The notes: generated from the sequence alone by a model not told the origin. A stretch of DNA of 64,000 nucleotides from Haematobia irritans (GCF_050003625.1 NC_134401.1:1-64000), one strand, 5' to 3'; shown: positions 47,541 to 57,537, counted from the stretch's first letter. Numbers and translations are program-made.

Positions 47541-47942
47541 AATATCTGTACAATCAACTGACTTCATTATATTGCTTAGGCCAATCGATTTGATTTTTAG
47601 CGAACTTTAATCCTTTTTAATATTCATTTTGGATAACAACTACGGACTCTAAAGCCATTTCCTACGTGTGTGTGTGTTTTTTTTTTTATTAGATACAAAA
47701 TTTTCCGTAGGACAATTCCAAATATTTTCTACAATTTAGGGTTTTTGTTTGGCTTGAGTTCATGAACTAATTAAAATTAATATAATTAATATACCATCGG
47801 TGATCATATTCACGGAGATATTATATTTTGCAATGTTATAGACTTCCTCTTAATAAACTCTAACAGAAAAATAATTAATCAATAACGTTATACTATTTAC
47901 TTATACTCTACAAATGGAATTTGTGTGGTTTACAATGATATA

Positions 47943-48154
47943 CAGTATGTCAAGAAAGTCTTTTGACATTGCCAAATATTTCAAATTCTAGAAATAATTG
48001 AAATATTAAATATTTTATTAAATTTTTAATTCTGTGTACGTATGTATACTTTGCAAAATACATAATAAAATATTTTTTTAAAATTTCATTATATTTAATT
48101 TTGGAACAAAACATAATTTTTATCCCATTGTCAAAACACTTTCTTGACAAACTG
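47943..48154. mobile_element. Tc1-type MITE, 212 bp, 29-bp terminal inverted repeats, TA target
   Basis: The left end CAGTATGTCAAGAAAGTCTT (47,943 onward, 29 bp) matches the reverse complement of the right end (48,126-48,154) at 26 of 29 positions. A TA dinucleotide flanks both ends (47,941-47,942 and 48,155-48,156). The interior is AT-rich and non-coding. CAGT ends, a TGTCAAGAAAGT motif and a TA duplication are typical of Tc1-like elements. It must have been moved by a transposase encoded elsewhere. Confidence 0.9.
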
Positions 48155-48156
48155 TA

Positions 48157-49088
48157 TTTATCAGAAACTTTTTGATTTGGTCCAAATGTTTCCGTAGGGC
48201 AATATCGAATAATATGTTCCTAAAGGGTGGTAATCTGATCGGTTTCTACACCGAAAAGCAGCTTACTTTCACAAATACTTTTTCGAATCAAATAATTTTA
48301 GGAGACCAAATGGAAATAAATCCTCTCATCCATGATTTGACGAAACTTCATGCCAGAAAGTTATGGAGTTCATCATTAAAATTTTGTTAATCAGTAATTG
48401 ATAACGTTTAAGTTAAACACTATGAAAAAAACTAGACAAATGATTAGGAAAAAATGGGAATTGGGTCCATTATCATGGTATACGACCCATACATGTTCCT
48501 GTATAATGGTAGTAACAAAGTATTTGCAGCCGCATATAACTGTGTTACTGAACACGAAATTAAATATTTCGTCAAAAGCCAGAATACTAAAAAAACACTT
48601 TTCGTCACATTTCAAGCGACCTTCATTCTCAATGATATCAACCGTATTAGGAAATAAAAGAATACACTTGGAAAGTTTTTACAGCGAGTGACTTATACGA
48701 ATTCAAATAAGGATTTGTGCAGATTAGACTGATATACGTCCCATATTGATTCCCGCATGATGTGAATAAAACCAGCATCCGGGTGCCACCACATATAAAT
48801 TATATAAGTGAACCCAAATTAAATGTATACCTCAAAACACTTGAAGTATCCAAATCCATATTATGAAAAAAGTTATCATCGAATTTGACACGTTTTGCGT
48901 TTTGTTTCTGAAATGAAAAACTATACCAGAATTTCCAAAATACCTCGGGAATTTTTTAGAGCAATTAACTCCTATACTGTACGCACTTGTCACACGCAGC
49001 AAATTCCTGAACCTTCAAATATGCTGGCTATTGAAAATATGCCCAATATACAGCGCTAGGTGAAAAATTTACAAATATTGTATTTTAT
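48157..49088. other. Intergenic DNA, weak overlapping frames only
   Basis: Several frames of 65-100 codons overlap on both strands between 48,170 and 48,690. None has a recognisable motif, good codon use or splice context. It could be an old decayed element, but I cannot assign it. Confidence 0.4.
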
Positions 49089-49100
49089 TAAATCTATGTC
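49089..49100. repeat. LINE target-site duplication, left copy
   Basis: TAAATCTATGTC, repeated exactly at 54,760-54,771 directly after the poly-A tail. Confidence 0.95.
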
Positions 49101-49131
49101 ATTCTTCGTTGAGCCTTTGCTGTGTAGACAT
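49099..49131 (+). promoter_or_regulatory. Probable internal LINE promoter (initiator plus DPE-like motif)
   Basis: TCATTC at 49,099-49,104 fits the arthropod initiator TCAKTY exactly, with A+1 at the first base of the element. AGACAT at 49,126-49,131 fits RGWYVT but starts at +26, two bases short of the usual DPE position. Known I and jockey elements use such TATA-less internal promoters. The TC of the initiator comes from the target site. Confidence 0.5.
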
Positions 49132-49297
49132 CGTTCCTTGCTTGTGAAGAGAAACCTTTTTGATTTTGTATTCAGTTCTAACTGTGTGCATTGATTTGAA
49201 TACTGTTGGACAATTTCATTGTCTTGTTGGTGGTTGTTATTTTGTGTATCTGGTGTGAGTGGTTGTGCAAAATTAACCGCTGGCCTTAGTGGTGGCC

Positions 49298-50824
49298 ATG
49301 GAAAGTGGTGTGGAGGAGAAGGCTGGGCCTTCTAAGTCCATGATTGTTTGTCATATTGATACTGACAAAAAATGTGACAATAAAAAGAAACTGACGAAAC
49401 CTATAAAAGGCAGAAATGTTAGACCTGCGATTATTAATAATTGTGAAGTAGCTGAAACGGGGGTTGACGAGGCTATGAATGTTGATGTGATTGTTAATGA
49501 TGGTGATGGTGGTATTGCGGCGAAAAATGCGAGACCGCGAGAAGAAATGGTGGTACATGAAAGCAAAAAAAGAAGAGTGAATGATTCGTTGGTGAGATAT
49601 TCGAATAATCATAAAGGTGAGCCACACGTATTGGTAGACACCTCTGAGGTAGATAATGGTACTAACAAAAAAGTTAAAAATGGTCTCTATTTTGTACAGA
49701 AAATAAGAGACATTAAGTCTGACGAGTTTGACAAGATCAAGAAGATCGATGCAATTGGTGTTACGTTATATAAATTAACGTTTGAGGATGTTGAATCAGC
49801 CAATAAATTTTTAGACAATGAAGAGTTGAGGAAAAGAAAGTTGAGGGCCTTTGTCCCCAGAAACTTTGTTGAAACTTTCGGTGTCATTAGAAATGTGCCT
49901 TTATGCTATAGTGAACAAGAGATTTTAGAAAATGCAACTTCAAGTATCAATATTACTTCTGTTAAACGTTTTACCAGGCGCGATGAAAAAGAGGTGGGTG
50001 TTTTTCATCCAACTGAAACAGTCAAAATTGGCTTTGCGGGTGATGATCACCCTAGTTGGATAGTGTTTGAAAAGTCTGTTCTGGTTGTCAGCACATACTA
50101 TCCTGCTATCAGACAGTGTTACAACTGTGGTCGCTTGGGCCATACTAAACTGGGTTGTCGGTCGAAGAAACGATGTATAAAATGTGGTGCTGATAGTGAA
50201 GTCTGCAATGGCCAATGTGGTGGTAAAAAATGCATTCTGTGTAAGGCTGAAGGCCATCTTGCTAGTGACAAGGAAATTTGTCCGAGCTGGATAAAAGAAA
50301 TAGAAACCAACAAGATTATGACGCGTAAAAAGATGTCAAAACGTGAGGTACTTCAGAAATACAACAACCAAAATCGTTTTGATCTTTTAGCTGATGATGA
50401 CAGTTTTCCGGAATTATCTAATGGAAGGAATAGAAAGAAGACTGCCCCAGTGAGGGAGGATATGAGAGACAGAGATGTTAATCAAATTTTAACCCCATAC
50501 ACTTATAGCTCTGTGGCTAAGAGGCAGAGAAAAGAATATGTTCATCGCACCGGTGTGCAAACTCATCCGAGGATGTTTCCGGAAACGCAGCCCTCATCGC
50601 CTGTTTATATGACAAGTGAGCTGAGAGTCAGTGAACTCGAGAAAGTCACCAGTGAGATGCTGGCTTTCATGATGGACTTTTTCAAGATGTCTGGTAACAC
50701 TGTTGCTATAGATGCTGCTAATCATTTTAATTCGCGCCTGGTAAAATGTGGTTTGGTGCCTCAATCTTCTAATTCTAGTCTTTTATCTAATTCTTCATTT
50801 TATGGTAAAGATACTACAGTATAA
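49298..50824 (+). CDS. LINE ORF1: nucleic-acid-binding gag-like protein, 508 aa
   Basis: It packages the element's RNA. The start is ATG 49,298 in a strong context (GTGGCCATGG); the frame opens slightly upstream, but only with GTG codons. An acidic and basic low-complexity N-terminus (to about residue 125) contains KKRR. An RRM-like region follows (about 130-270). Then come three cysteine knuckles: CYNCGRLGHTKLGC (about 274-287), CIKCGADSEVCNGQC (about 293-307) and CILCKAEGHLASDKEIC (about 312-328), and a basic CPSWIKEIETNKIM segment typical of I and jockey ORF1 proteins. The C-terminal quarter is Ser/Thr-rich. It overlaps ORF2 by 23 nt in a different frame. Confidence 0.93.
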   Translation: MESGVEEKAGPSKSMIVCHIDTDKKCDNKKKLTKPIKGRNVRPAIINNCEVAETGVDEAMNVDVIVNDGDGGIAAKNARPREEMVVHESKKRRVNDSLVRYSNNHKGEPHVLVDTSEVDNGTNKKVKNGLYFVQKIRDIKSDEFDKIKKIDAIGVTLYKLTFEDVESANKFLDNEELRKRKLRAFVPRNFVETFGVIRNVPLCYSEQEILENATSSINITSVKRFTRRDEKEVGVFHPTETVKIGFAGDDHPSWIVFEKSVLVVSTYYPAIRQCYNCGRLGHTKLGCRSKKRCIKCGADSEVCNGQCGGKKCILCKAEGHLASDKEICPSWIKEIETNKIMTRKKMSKREVLQKYNNQNRFDLLADDDSFPELSNGRNRKKTAPVREDMRDRDVNQILTPYTYSSVAKRQRKEYVHRTGVQTHPRMFPETQPSSPVYMTSELRVSELEKVTSEMLAFMMDFFKMSGNTVAIDAANHFNSRLVKCGLVPQSSNSSLLSNSSFYGKDTTV

Positions 50825-53800
50825 TGTGCAGTCGTTTACAAAAAACAAGAATTATCTAGAATTTTATGCGAATAACTACAACTTTGACATTTTAGTGCTG
50901 TCTGAAATTTTTTCTGAAAACAGAGATAATAGAAATAGAATGATTAATTTCAATCTTGTTCAGAAATTCAGACCTGATGGCTATGGGGGTGTAGCCATTG
51001 CTCTGAGGAAATATATAAAATTTTCCAGAATCGTATTTGAAACTGAATTTGACATAATAATTGTCAAAACCAGTAATCTTCATACAAATTTTACAATTGC
51101 GTCGGTTTACTTCCCTCCGTCTATGCCATTGTATATTCTGGCTGGTGAAGTAGGAAGACTATGCAATTTTTTAGATAGACATGAGAATGTTATTCTGATG
51201 GGAGACTTCAATGCTCGTAACACTGTTTGGGGAGATAATATCTCCAATAGAAAAGGGAAAGAACTGGAGACCATTTTTAGCTACTCTAGATTAAAATGCA
51301 TCAATTCCAATAACATCACTTTCAGAAGGAATGACGAGTCTGATGGTTCGGTGCTCGATCTCACTTTCATTAGTACATGTTTGGAGGGAACATGGACTGT
51401 GAGCGACTGTTATCTTGGTGGCAGCAGACACTTTCCCATTACGGTTGTCATAGATTCAAGGAAAAAATCAAAGATGAAATTTCTATCCAAAAATAAACTT
51501 CTGATGTCGCTTTCGAAGTTGGAGCTTGAGCCGGATTTGGATAGTATACAAAAGTCTATGAAAGATGAAGTTGAGTATGCCTCATATGTTGTTCCAGATG
51601 GACGTAGCCCAAAGTTTTGGTGGAGTGAGGAACTCAAGGTTGGGTTTCGCAGGCAGTGGGCGGCTGCTAAGAAAGCCAGGCTTTTTCCCTCGTATAACAA
51701 TCTTGAAGATGCTAGAAAAGCGACTGAGCACTGGAAGAATATGGTGGCTGAGGCCAAGAAAAAGTGTTATCTTGCCAAACTAGATGAAATCAACAAGTCT
51801 CCCAACACTAAAAATGCCTGGAAGTTTATTAATAACATCCGTGGAAGAAATAATCCTACTAGATCTATTTGGAATGATGAAAATAATGCTGTATACTTGG
51901 AGCACCTTAAAAATCAAGTTACTGGTGAGAATGTGATTATTGATTTTCCTTTGGTTAATCACTTCATTGAACCATTTGATTTTGAAGAGTTTATTTTGTG
52001 TCTATCTGGAAAAAGGTCTCAGTCGGCTGGAGGACATGATGGAATAACGTATAATATGATTAAATCTCTCTCGGGCATTTCCAAACGCGCTTTGTTAACA
52101 GCTATGAACAATGCTTTTTTGACTAACACCATTCGAGATGATTGGAGAATTATAAAAATTGTGCCTATACCAAAACCGAAAAAGAATCATAATGACCCTA
52201 AAAACTTTCGGCCAATATCATTGATATCGGTGTTTCTAAAATGTATTAATTTAATGGTGAAAGAAAGAATCTCAGTACACTTTGACAGTGTGGATATTAT
52301 ACCCAGAAGATCATTTGCATACAAAAAGAATTCTTCCACAAGTACATGTATTAATGAACTCTTGCATAGAGTTGCCTTGCTTAAGGCCAACAACTTCAAG
52401 GTTGTTATTCTGTCTCTTGATATATGTGATGCTTATAATTGTGTCAAGATTGATATGCTACAGAGAAAACTCATCCTTTCAGGTTTGGATACTGCGTACT
52501 GTAACTGGATCATTAATTTTCTCTCTCACAGAATACTGAAGTTGAGTAATTCGGAGGTGTCTGTGTACAATGGGTTGCCACAAGGTAGTTGTCTGTCGCC
52601 ACTGCTGTTTAACTTATACACTGCCAGTCTTCATACCCTTGAGGATGGCAATACAACTATTTTTCAATATGCAGATGACTTCATCATAATGTCGTATCAC
52701 CGTGATTTTGCTGAGGCTAGATCGAACCTTATTGACAAGGTAAGAGAATTCATGGACACCTGTAGAAATCTTAATTTATCCTTTAATCCATCCAAATCGA
52801 ACACAATGTATTTTGCTAAAAATGGTTTTAAAAATATTGATATGGTTATCGATGGTACTAGAGTTGAGCAGACGAAAAAACTGCGATTTCTAGGCAGAAT
52901 TGTCACGAATTCCTTGTCGATAAAGGACCATTATGATTCTATTTCAAAGGAGACGCAGAATCGTGTAAACATGCTTAAGTGCCTCACTTCTATTCGAGGG
53001 GGTTTGCATCCCAATGTTGCGTTGAATGTGTATAAAAGCATTGTTAGATCAAAGATAGAATATGTGAGAACCACAGCGGCAGATGCCCCGAAGAGTATTA
53101 ATAAAAGAGTGGAAAGATTACAGACTGACATGTTAAGGAGAAGTCTAGGTGTTGCCAGATCTTCCCCCACACATATTGTTTATGCATTGGCTCATGAACT
53201 CCCCCCAGAGTTTAGAGCAGTGTACCTGACAGCGAAAGAACTCATTAAGGTGCAATCCAGAGATAAGGTGCTGTATGATCTAGTGTCTGATAATCCAAAA
53301 GTCAACTCCAGCTACAGTTACGTATATTATGAATTTCCTCAAATTTTTGATAGTATTGAGCACATTTCTAACTCCTTGACATCTAGAAAAGTTACTGTCA
53401 GACTCAACCTATTGCCTAATGGGAAGAATAACTATCCCATAGATATATTAAAGTCCATCTACCTCAGCGAAATTGATGGCTATAAAAATTTTAATTTTAC
53501 TATTTTTGCTACTGATGCTTCTGTTTCTACTAACTCTATTGGCTGTGGTATTGTCAATGTATCCACAAATCAACGATTTCTTTTCAGAATTGGTTTTGCT
53601 GCCTCATCCACTTTTGGGGAACTATGGGCATTAGTCAAGGCTCTGGAGATTGCCATTGAACATGAAGATGACAAGTGTGTACTGTTCACGGATAGCCTTG
53701 CTGCATGCAAGATTATTGCCAGTGAAAACACCAACAACTACATTGCCGCTACATTTCATCAAAAACTTCAAGATTCTAACATCAATAAATGCCATATTGT

Positions 53801-54332
53801 CTGGATTCCTGGTCATAGAGGACTGAACATAAATGAGTTAGCAGATGAAACAGCCAAACTTGCTGCAGAGTGTGGGGCACCCCTTAACCCTAAACTCACT
53901 CCTGAAGAAGGCCTAAACAAAATCCGAACAGCTCTATGGAATAATTGGAATTTAGAATTCAAGAAAATTTCTCTCTGCAAAAGCATCAAAGCCAGCAAAT
54001 TATTTGAAGATGTTAGAATAAAGCCGTGGTTTTCGAAGTATATGTTCAACCCCCAAGAAACCAAAATCATCAATCGATTGCACACAGCCCGTACGTATGA
54101 CAAACCTTTTCTTTTAAAAATTGGAGCTATCAGCTCAGATGTCTGCAACGAATGTTTGGATGCGGAATCAACACATCATACAATTTTTGATTGTACAAAA
54201 TTCGATGCTCTAAGACTGAAATACAATTTAACTAATCGTTTTACTGATGTTTATGACATCCTGGCTACAAAGGACATAGATTTATATAAATCTCTCGTTA
54301 ATTTTATTATTGAAACTAACGTTTCAATTTAA
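50802..54332 (+). CDS. LINE ORF2: endonuclease / reverse transcriptase / RNase H, 1,176 aa
   Basis: It nicks target DNA and copies the element's RNA onto the nick. I chose ATG 50,802 because the endonuclease motif KILQYNVQS follows at once; an 18-codon extension upstream has only a GTG. The endonuclease (1-220) keeps N8, E35, D135/N137 (GDFNAR), D186 and H210. The final motif is SRH and not the usual SDH (R209). The RT (about 440-740) has FRPISL, LSLDICDAYN (D540), LPQGSCLSPLLFN and YADD (623-626). RNase H (about 898-1025) has D905, E940, D964 and D1015. A CxxC-HH-C cysteine motif lies at about 1115-1131. No stop or frameshift is present. The 23-nt overlap with ORF1 suggests translation by reinitiation. 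Confidence 0.96.
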   Translation: MVKILQYNVQSFTKNKNYLEFYANNYNFDILVLSEIFSENRDNRNRMINFNLVQKFRPDGYGGVAIALRKYIKFSRIVFETEFDIIIVKTSNLHTNFTIASVYFPPSMPLYILAGEVGRLCNFLDRHENVILMGDFNARNTVWGDNISNRKGKELETIFSYSRLKCINSNNITFRRNDESDGSVLDLTFISTCLEGTWTVSDCYLGGSRHFPITVVIDSRKKSKMKFLSKNKLLMSLSKLELEPDLDSIQKSMKDEVEYASYVVPDGRSPKFWWSEELKVGFRRQWAAAKKARLFPSYNNLEDARKATEHWKNMVAEAKKKCYLAKLDEINKSPNTKNAWKFINNIRGRNNPTRSIWNDENNAVYLEHLKNQVTGENVIIDFPLVNHFIEPFDFEEFILCLSGKRSQSAGGHDGITYNMIKSLSGISKRALLTAMNNAFLTNTIRDDWRIIKIVPIPKPKKNHNDPKNFRPISLISVFLKCINLMVKERISVHFDSVDIIPRRSFAYKKNSSTSTCINELLHRVALLKANNFKVVILSLDICDAYNCVKIDMLQRKLILSGLDTAYCNWIINFLSHRILKLSNSEVSVYNGLPQGSCLSPLLFNLYTASLHTLEDGNTTIFQYADDFIIMSYHRDFAEARSNLIDKVREFMDTCRNLNLSFNPSKSNTMYFAKNGFKNIDMVIDGTRVEQTKKLRFLGRIVTNSLSIKDHYDSISKETQNRVNMLKCLTSIRGGLHPNVALNVYKSIVRSKIEYVRTTAADAPKSINKRVERLQTDMLRRSLGVARSSPTHIVYALAHELPPEFRAVYLTAKELIKVQSRDKVLYDLVSDNPKVNSSYSYVYYEFPQIFDSIEHISNSLTSRKVTVRLNLLPNGKNNYPIDILKSIYLSEIDGYKNFNFTIFATDASVSTNSIGCGIVNVSTNQRFLFRIGFAASSTFGELWALVKALEIAIEHEDDKCVLFTDSLAACKIIASENTNNYIAATFHQKLQDSNINKCHIVWIPGHRGLNINELADETAKLAAECGAPLNPKLTPEEGLNKIRTALWNNWNLEFKKISLCKSIKASKLFEDVRIKPWFSKYMFNPQETKIINRLHTARTYDKPFLLKIGAISSDVCNECLDAESTHHTIFDCTKFDALRLKYNLTNRFTDVYDILATKDIDLYKSLVNFIIETNVSI

Positions 54333-54759
54333 TTACTTGATTGAATCAACAAGACTGATATGGAATTCATCTGTGATATTTTATGGCTTACGCCTAATCG
54401 ATTTAAACTAACAACAAACCTAACCTGTGATATTTATAAGCCTGATACATTTATGCCGTCGTCACATTTACAATAATAATTGACTAATTGACTATCATTT
54501 ATATTTTGAATAACTGATCCTAAACTTTTGTCATGGCGAAACATATGCACTATTTATACCACTCACACCTGATAATTAGAGTCTACTCATATCGGGTTCG
54601 ATAGCTTCTAATCGGGGCTTTTTTGGCTCAACGAAAGTGTTCATTTGTTTATTTCCGGTGTAGTTTGGGTCTACATCGATCGGTGTATATAACCTGGCCT
54701 TTTAATGTCGAAGAGACATTGCCATTAATTAATCAAAACCCAAAAAAAAAAAAAAAAAA

Positions 54760-54771
54760 TAAATCTATGTC
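54760..54771. repeat. LINE target-site duplication, right copy
   Basis: TAAATCTATGTC, identical to 49,089-49,100. Confidence 0.95.
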
Positions 54772-55483
54772 TAATAATGATACCGAATTCAGTGGGAGCT
54801 ATCCAGCTATCTTGTCACACATTTTTTCGCCTAATTTATTTTCACACCGCGTCACACACACTACACCAATTTTGTAACACTAATTCAACTGATATACCTC
54901 AACGTTTTTCACGTAAATATTTGAATATATCAAATGGACTTTTCTTTATGTTTTGGCACTTTATTACACCGCGAATCCAGAAATTACCTTGAATTTAAGG
55001 AATTTTAAATAATGTGCAGACTTTTGCGACGAAAGTAATAACGAGAGGCTAGCAGTAAATAACCCTTTATTTAACTGTCAATGATATGGTGTGATTACAG
55101 CGTTACCATAGGCTACCAAAAACAATAAACGATGCCACCTGTATTAAAAATGTATATGGGGGTTGCCAGCTCTTCTTTCAGGCAGAATATGTTAGTTATA
55201 TCTCTGTTCGCGTACTCATTATTTTATAATTTTGAAAAATATCGTTTTTGTACCAGTATTAGGTTTGATAGTTTATTTTGTGTTGTATTCCATAAAATGG
55301 ATTACACAGGGGAAAAATGATTTTGTTGATTAAGAACTGAATATCATTTTTAAAGTTATTCGGGACGCTGAATCCAAATCTGCTCTCGAGTTTTTTCCTT
55401 CCGCCACATATATTGGAATAATTATAATAATAATTATTAAAGAAAAGTGATCGTGAAAAAATTACGATTTTAGCGGCTAAACT
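54772..55483. other. Gene-free DNA to the right of the LINE
   Basis: Short AT-rich frames only. No recognisable gene, RNA or repeat. Confidence 0.5.
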
Positions 55484-55522
55484 CGAACTTAGTACCCACC
55501 TTAAAGGTGGGTATTAAGTTCG
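55484..55522. repeat. Near-perfect palindrome of the dispersed motif CGAACTTARTACCCACCTT
   Basis: The left arm 55,484-55,502 and right arm 55,504-55,522 are complementary at 18 of 19 positions around a single A. The same motif appears singly at 37,830-37,851, and in a weaker form (CTCGACCTTAATACCCACCTTTA) at about 55,646-55,668. It looks like the end of a dispersed repeat family, possibly a foldback element. Confidence 0.8.
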
Positions 55523-56142
55523 CTAAAGTGAAAACTAAATCAGTAAGAAAAAGGCATAAAATTATACATATTTGTTGCAATTTTTTTTATAACTTGATGG
55601 GGAACACAAACAGCTTGAAAACTGAACATAGTACTCAGCTTTAAACTCGACCTTAATACCCACCTTTACGCTGAAAAGCATGAAATTTAACGTTAAAGGC
55701 AGATTCACAATGCAATTTCAAATCCACTTACAGAATTTTTCAGTGATATAGTTTGGCTTTTTCCGTGAATTTTTATTATTAATTTAAATTGTTTTATAAT
55801 ACCATATCCACTGATATTTTTCCGATTTTTTTTTTTATTTTTTCATGAAATTAAATAAATTATTTTTATTACTAACAACAAAAGTAAAAGACTATCACGC
55901 TAGAACGCGTAAAACTCCCGAATATGTTTTGTTCTGAAATTCGCTGAAGTTCGATAACGTGAACATTTTCGCTAATGTGAACTCTCTTGGTTTCAATGAG
56001 TCCACGTTACCGCGAGTGCACTGTAGCTCCCACGTATGTCGTTCGCCCCTTTAATACTCATATGACCACCGTAGTTCAAAATTTTACTCCGCCCCAAGGC
56101 ATTAGCCGATTTAAATTTTAATTGTACAGTTTTTGTAGAAGT
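55523..56142. other. Gene-free DNA with remnants of the palindromic repeat family
   Basis: Contains the single motif copy near 55,646-55,668. Further along are phrases such as AAATTCGCTGAAGTTCGATAACGTGAAC and TTTCAATGAGTCCACGTTACC (55,935-56,015), which echo TTCGCTAAAGTGAAAAC beside the palindrome and GTTTCAATGAACCC at about 37,909. No coding region. Confidence 0.45.
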
Positions 56143-56880
56143 CTAACAAAATTTTGTCAAAATCGGGGCAGATTTAAATATAGGTATGTATATGGAAAAT
56201 AAATCTTTATATATAGCACTCAACAAATTTGAAGAATTTAAGATGGTATCGAAATGAAAATCTACAAAGTGGTGCAGTGTGGTATGTTTATCTGGCCAAG
56301 CAAAGAGGTGACATGTGTCACGTGGCCCTTGATTGCAGATGGGACACACGTCAGTTGCCTGCTATCAATTGCCGATAGGGATACTGGACCCAAAAGCTAT
56401 AACAGTGCCCTTCATATTTTGTAAACAATTTCCAGAATGTTGCACCATTTTTACCAATCGAAATCGCCATTAGTTGGGCCAAAATTACCCTGGTTTGCCG
56501 CGGGAGGTCTCTTTGCTCCGGCGCTATGTGCGGCGGTATCACAGTAAAAGCGCTTTATTCTCGCATAACGAAGGTACGGGGAATCAAGAGTCAAATACAC
56601 GCAGAACCCCAAGTGGATTATACTGGCGAATTAATCAATTGATTAATAAGTCAGTTGGCTGCTTTCAATTACTGATAGGTTGGAATTGATACGGCTGCAC
56701 TTTCCTGACCTTAGTTGGGCCAAAAATAACCTGCTTTGCCCCAAGAGGTCTCTTTCCTCCGGCGGTATTACAGTAAAGTTCGTTATTCTTGCTTGCATAA
56801 CGAAGGTACGGGGAATCGAGTGTCAAATAGACGTAGAACTCCAAGTGGATAATAGTGGCGAAACTCCACCAATTAATACT
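56143..56880 (-). pseudogene. Duplicated relic of a jockey-clade LINE ORF2 C-terminus
   Basis: The minus strand at 56,349-56,270 reads CPICNQGPRDTCHLFAWPDK, the cysteine-rich C-terminal motif of jockey-type ORF2. Just upstream, 56,542-56,460 reads EQRDLPRQTRVILAQL, which normally precedes it. A second copy of the upstream part (EERDLLGQSRLFLAQLRSG) lies at about 56,770-56,690. The flanking stretch CATAACGAAGGTACGGGGAATC is also repeated (about 56,565 and 56,800). So a decayed LINE fragment was tandemly duplicated with a spacing of roughly 230 bp. Stops and frameshifts throughout. Confidence 0.8.
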
Positions 56881-57283
56881 AGCTATTAATTTAAAATGAC
56901 TGCAGAAAAGTCAACACGAACCTAAATTTTATAACATCAGCTTCTCCAAGCTGTTAGAACTCCAACGACGGGAATAAGGAAGAATAATACACATTGTTCG
57001 ATTCAAAGGTTTATAGTTTATTTAAAATCCAAGTAGATTTCTACATCATGTAGTGCTTATGATGTAACAAAAATGTTAAAATAATTATAATTATATTCAA
57101 TGCTAACAAATATCTACGAGCTATTTACATTGGTAAAATTCATCGCAAAATAATTTACAAACTAATGCTATTTTATGGAACCCATAAAAGTGCTATTAAA
57201 GTTCGTAGGATGAACTTTCTGTGTGAAAAACAGATATTTTATTGTATTCTGAGTGAAGAACATATATTTTATTATCTAAGACC
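56881..57283. other. 3' flank of the unidentified gene, candidate poly(A) signals
   Basis: No gene. Minus-strand AATAAA occurs at 57,268-57,273 and 57,238-57,243 (plus-strand TTTATT), within a short duplicated phrase CATATATTTTATT / CAGATATTTTATT. These are plausible polyadenylation signals for the minus-strand gene whose stop codon lies at 57,615. Confidence 0.4.
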
Positions 57284-57530
57284 GATATTGTGCACGATTT
57301 TGCCCAATACAAATACGGATAAACTCTAGGAGCATGTAGAATGATATTATCCTAAAAAATCAACATCACTTTCATTTTTAATTTTCGTTTGTTGGCTGAT
57401 ATCTGGTAATATTGATTCTTCATTTGAGTTTGATACTATGATTATTTTCGACCCTGCAGCACGGCTACGAGTTACTCGTTTCACAGTAGCCGTAGTTGTA
57501 GTGGTTGTTATTGTTTCCGTTCCCGCTGAA
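57284..57530 (-). pseudogene. Extra copy of the terminal exon of the 57,615-64,000 gene
   Basis: This 247-bp block repeats 57,552-57,798 at an offset of 268 bp with few differences. It carries the coding end from TETITT through VKRVTRSRAAGSK to the same stop (about 57,347), plus the 3' UTR start. It lacks the real splice acceptor and the first 14 codons. Its own upstream sequence, AACAATTTCAG, could act as an acceptor but would put the phase-0 reading frame into an early stop. It is therefore probably non-functional or untranslated 3' UTR. Confidence 0.8.
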
Positions 57531-57537
57531 ATTGTTA

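Larger units (their letters stand above)
49101..54759 (+). mobile_element. Full-length I-clade non-LTR retrotransposon (LINE)
   Basis: A complete 5,659-bp element: a 197-bp 5' UTR, ORF1 (gag-like, three zinc knuckles), ORF2 (endonuclease, reverse transcriptase, RNase H), a 3' UTR of about 410 bp and an 18-A tail (54,742-54,759). The 12-bp direct repeat TAAATCTATGTC flanks it. The combination of CCHC-type ORF1, APE endonuclease, RT and a C-terminal RNase H places it in the I group (I, Nimb and LOA relatives), not jockey, which lacks RNase H. Both ORFs are uninterrupted and the tail and duplication are perfect, so it inserted recently and may be competent. Confidence 0.96.

Noticed and set aside
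48172..48691. Overlapping frames of 67-97 codons on the plus strand and 74 on the minus strand
   Set aside because: No motif, splice context or coding bias could be recognised, and several frames compete for the same bases.
50748..50801. 18-codon upstream extension of LINE ORF2
   Set aside because: It begins with GTG, not ATG, and the endonuclease domain starts right after ATG 50,802.
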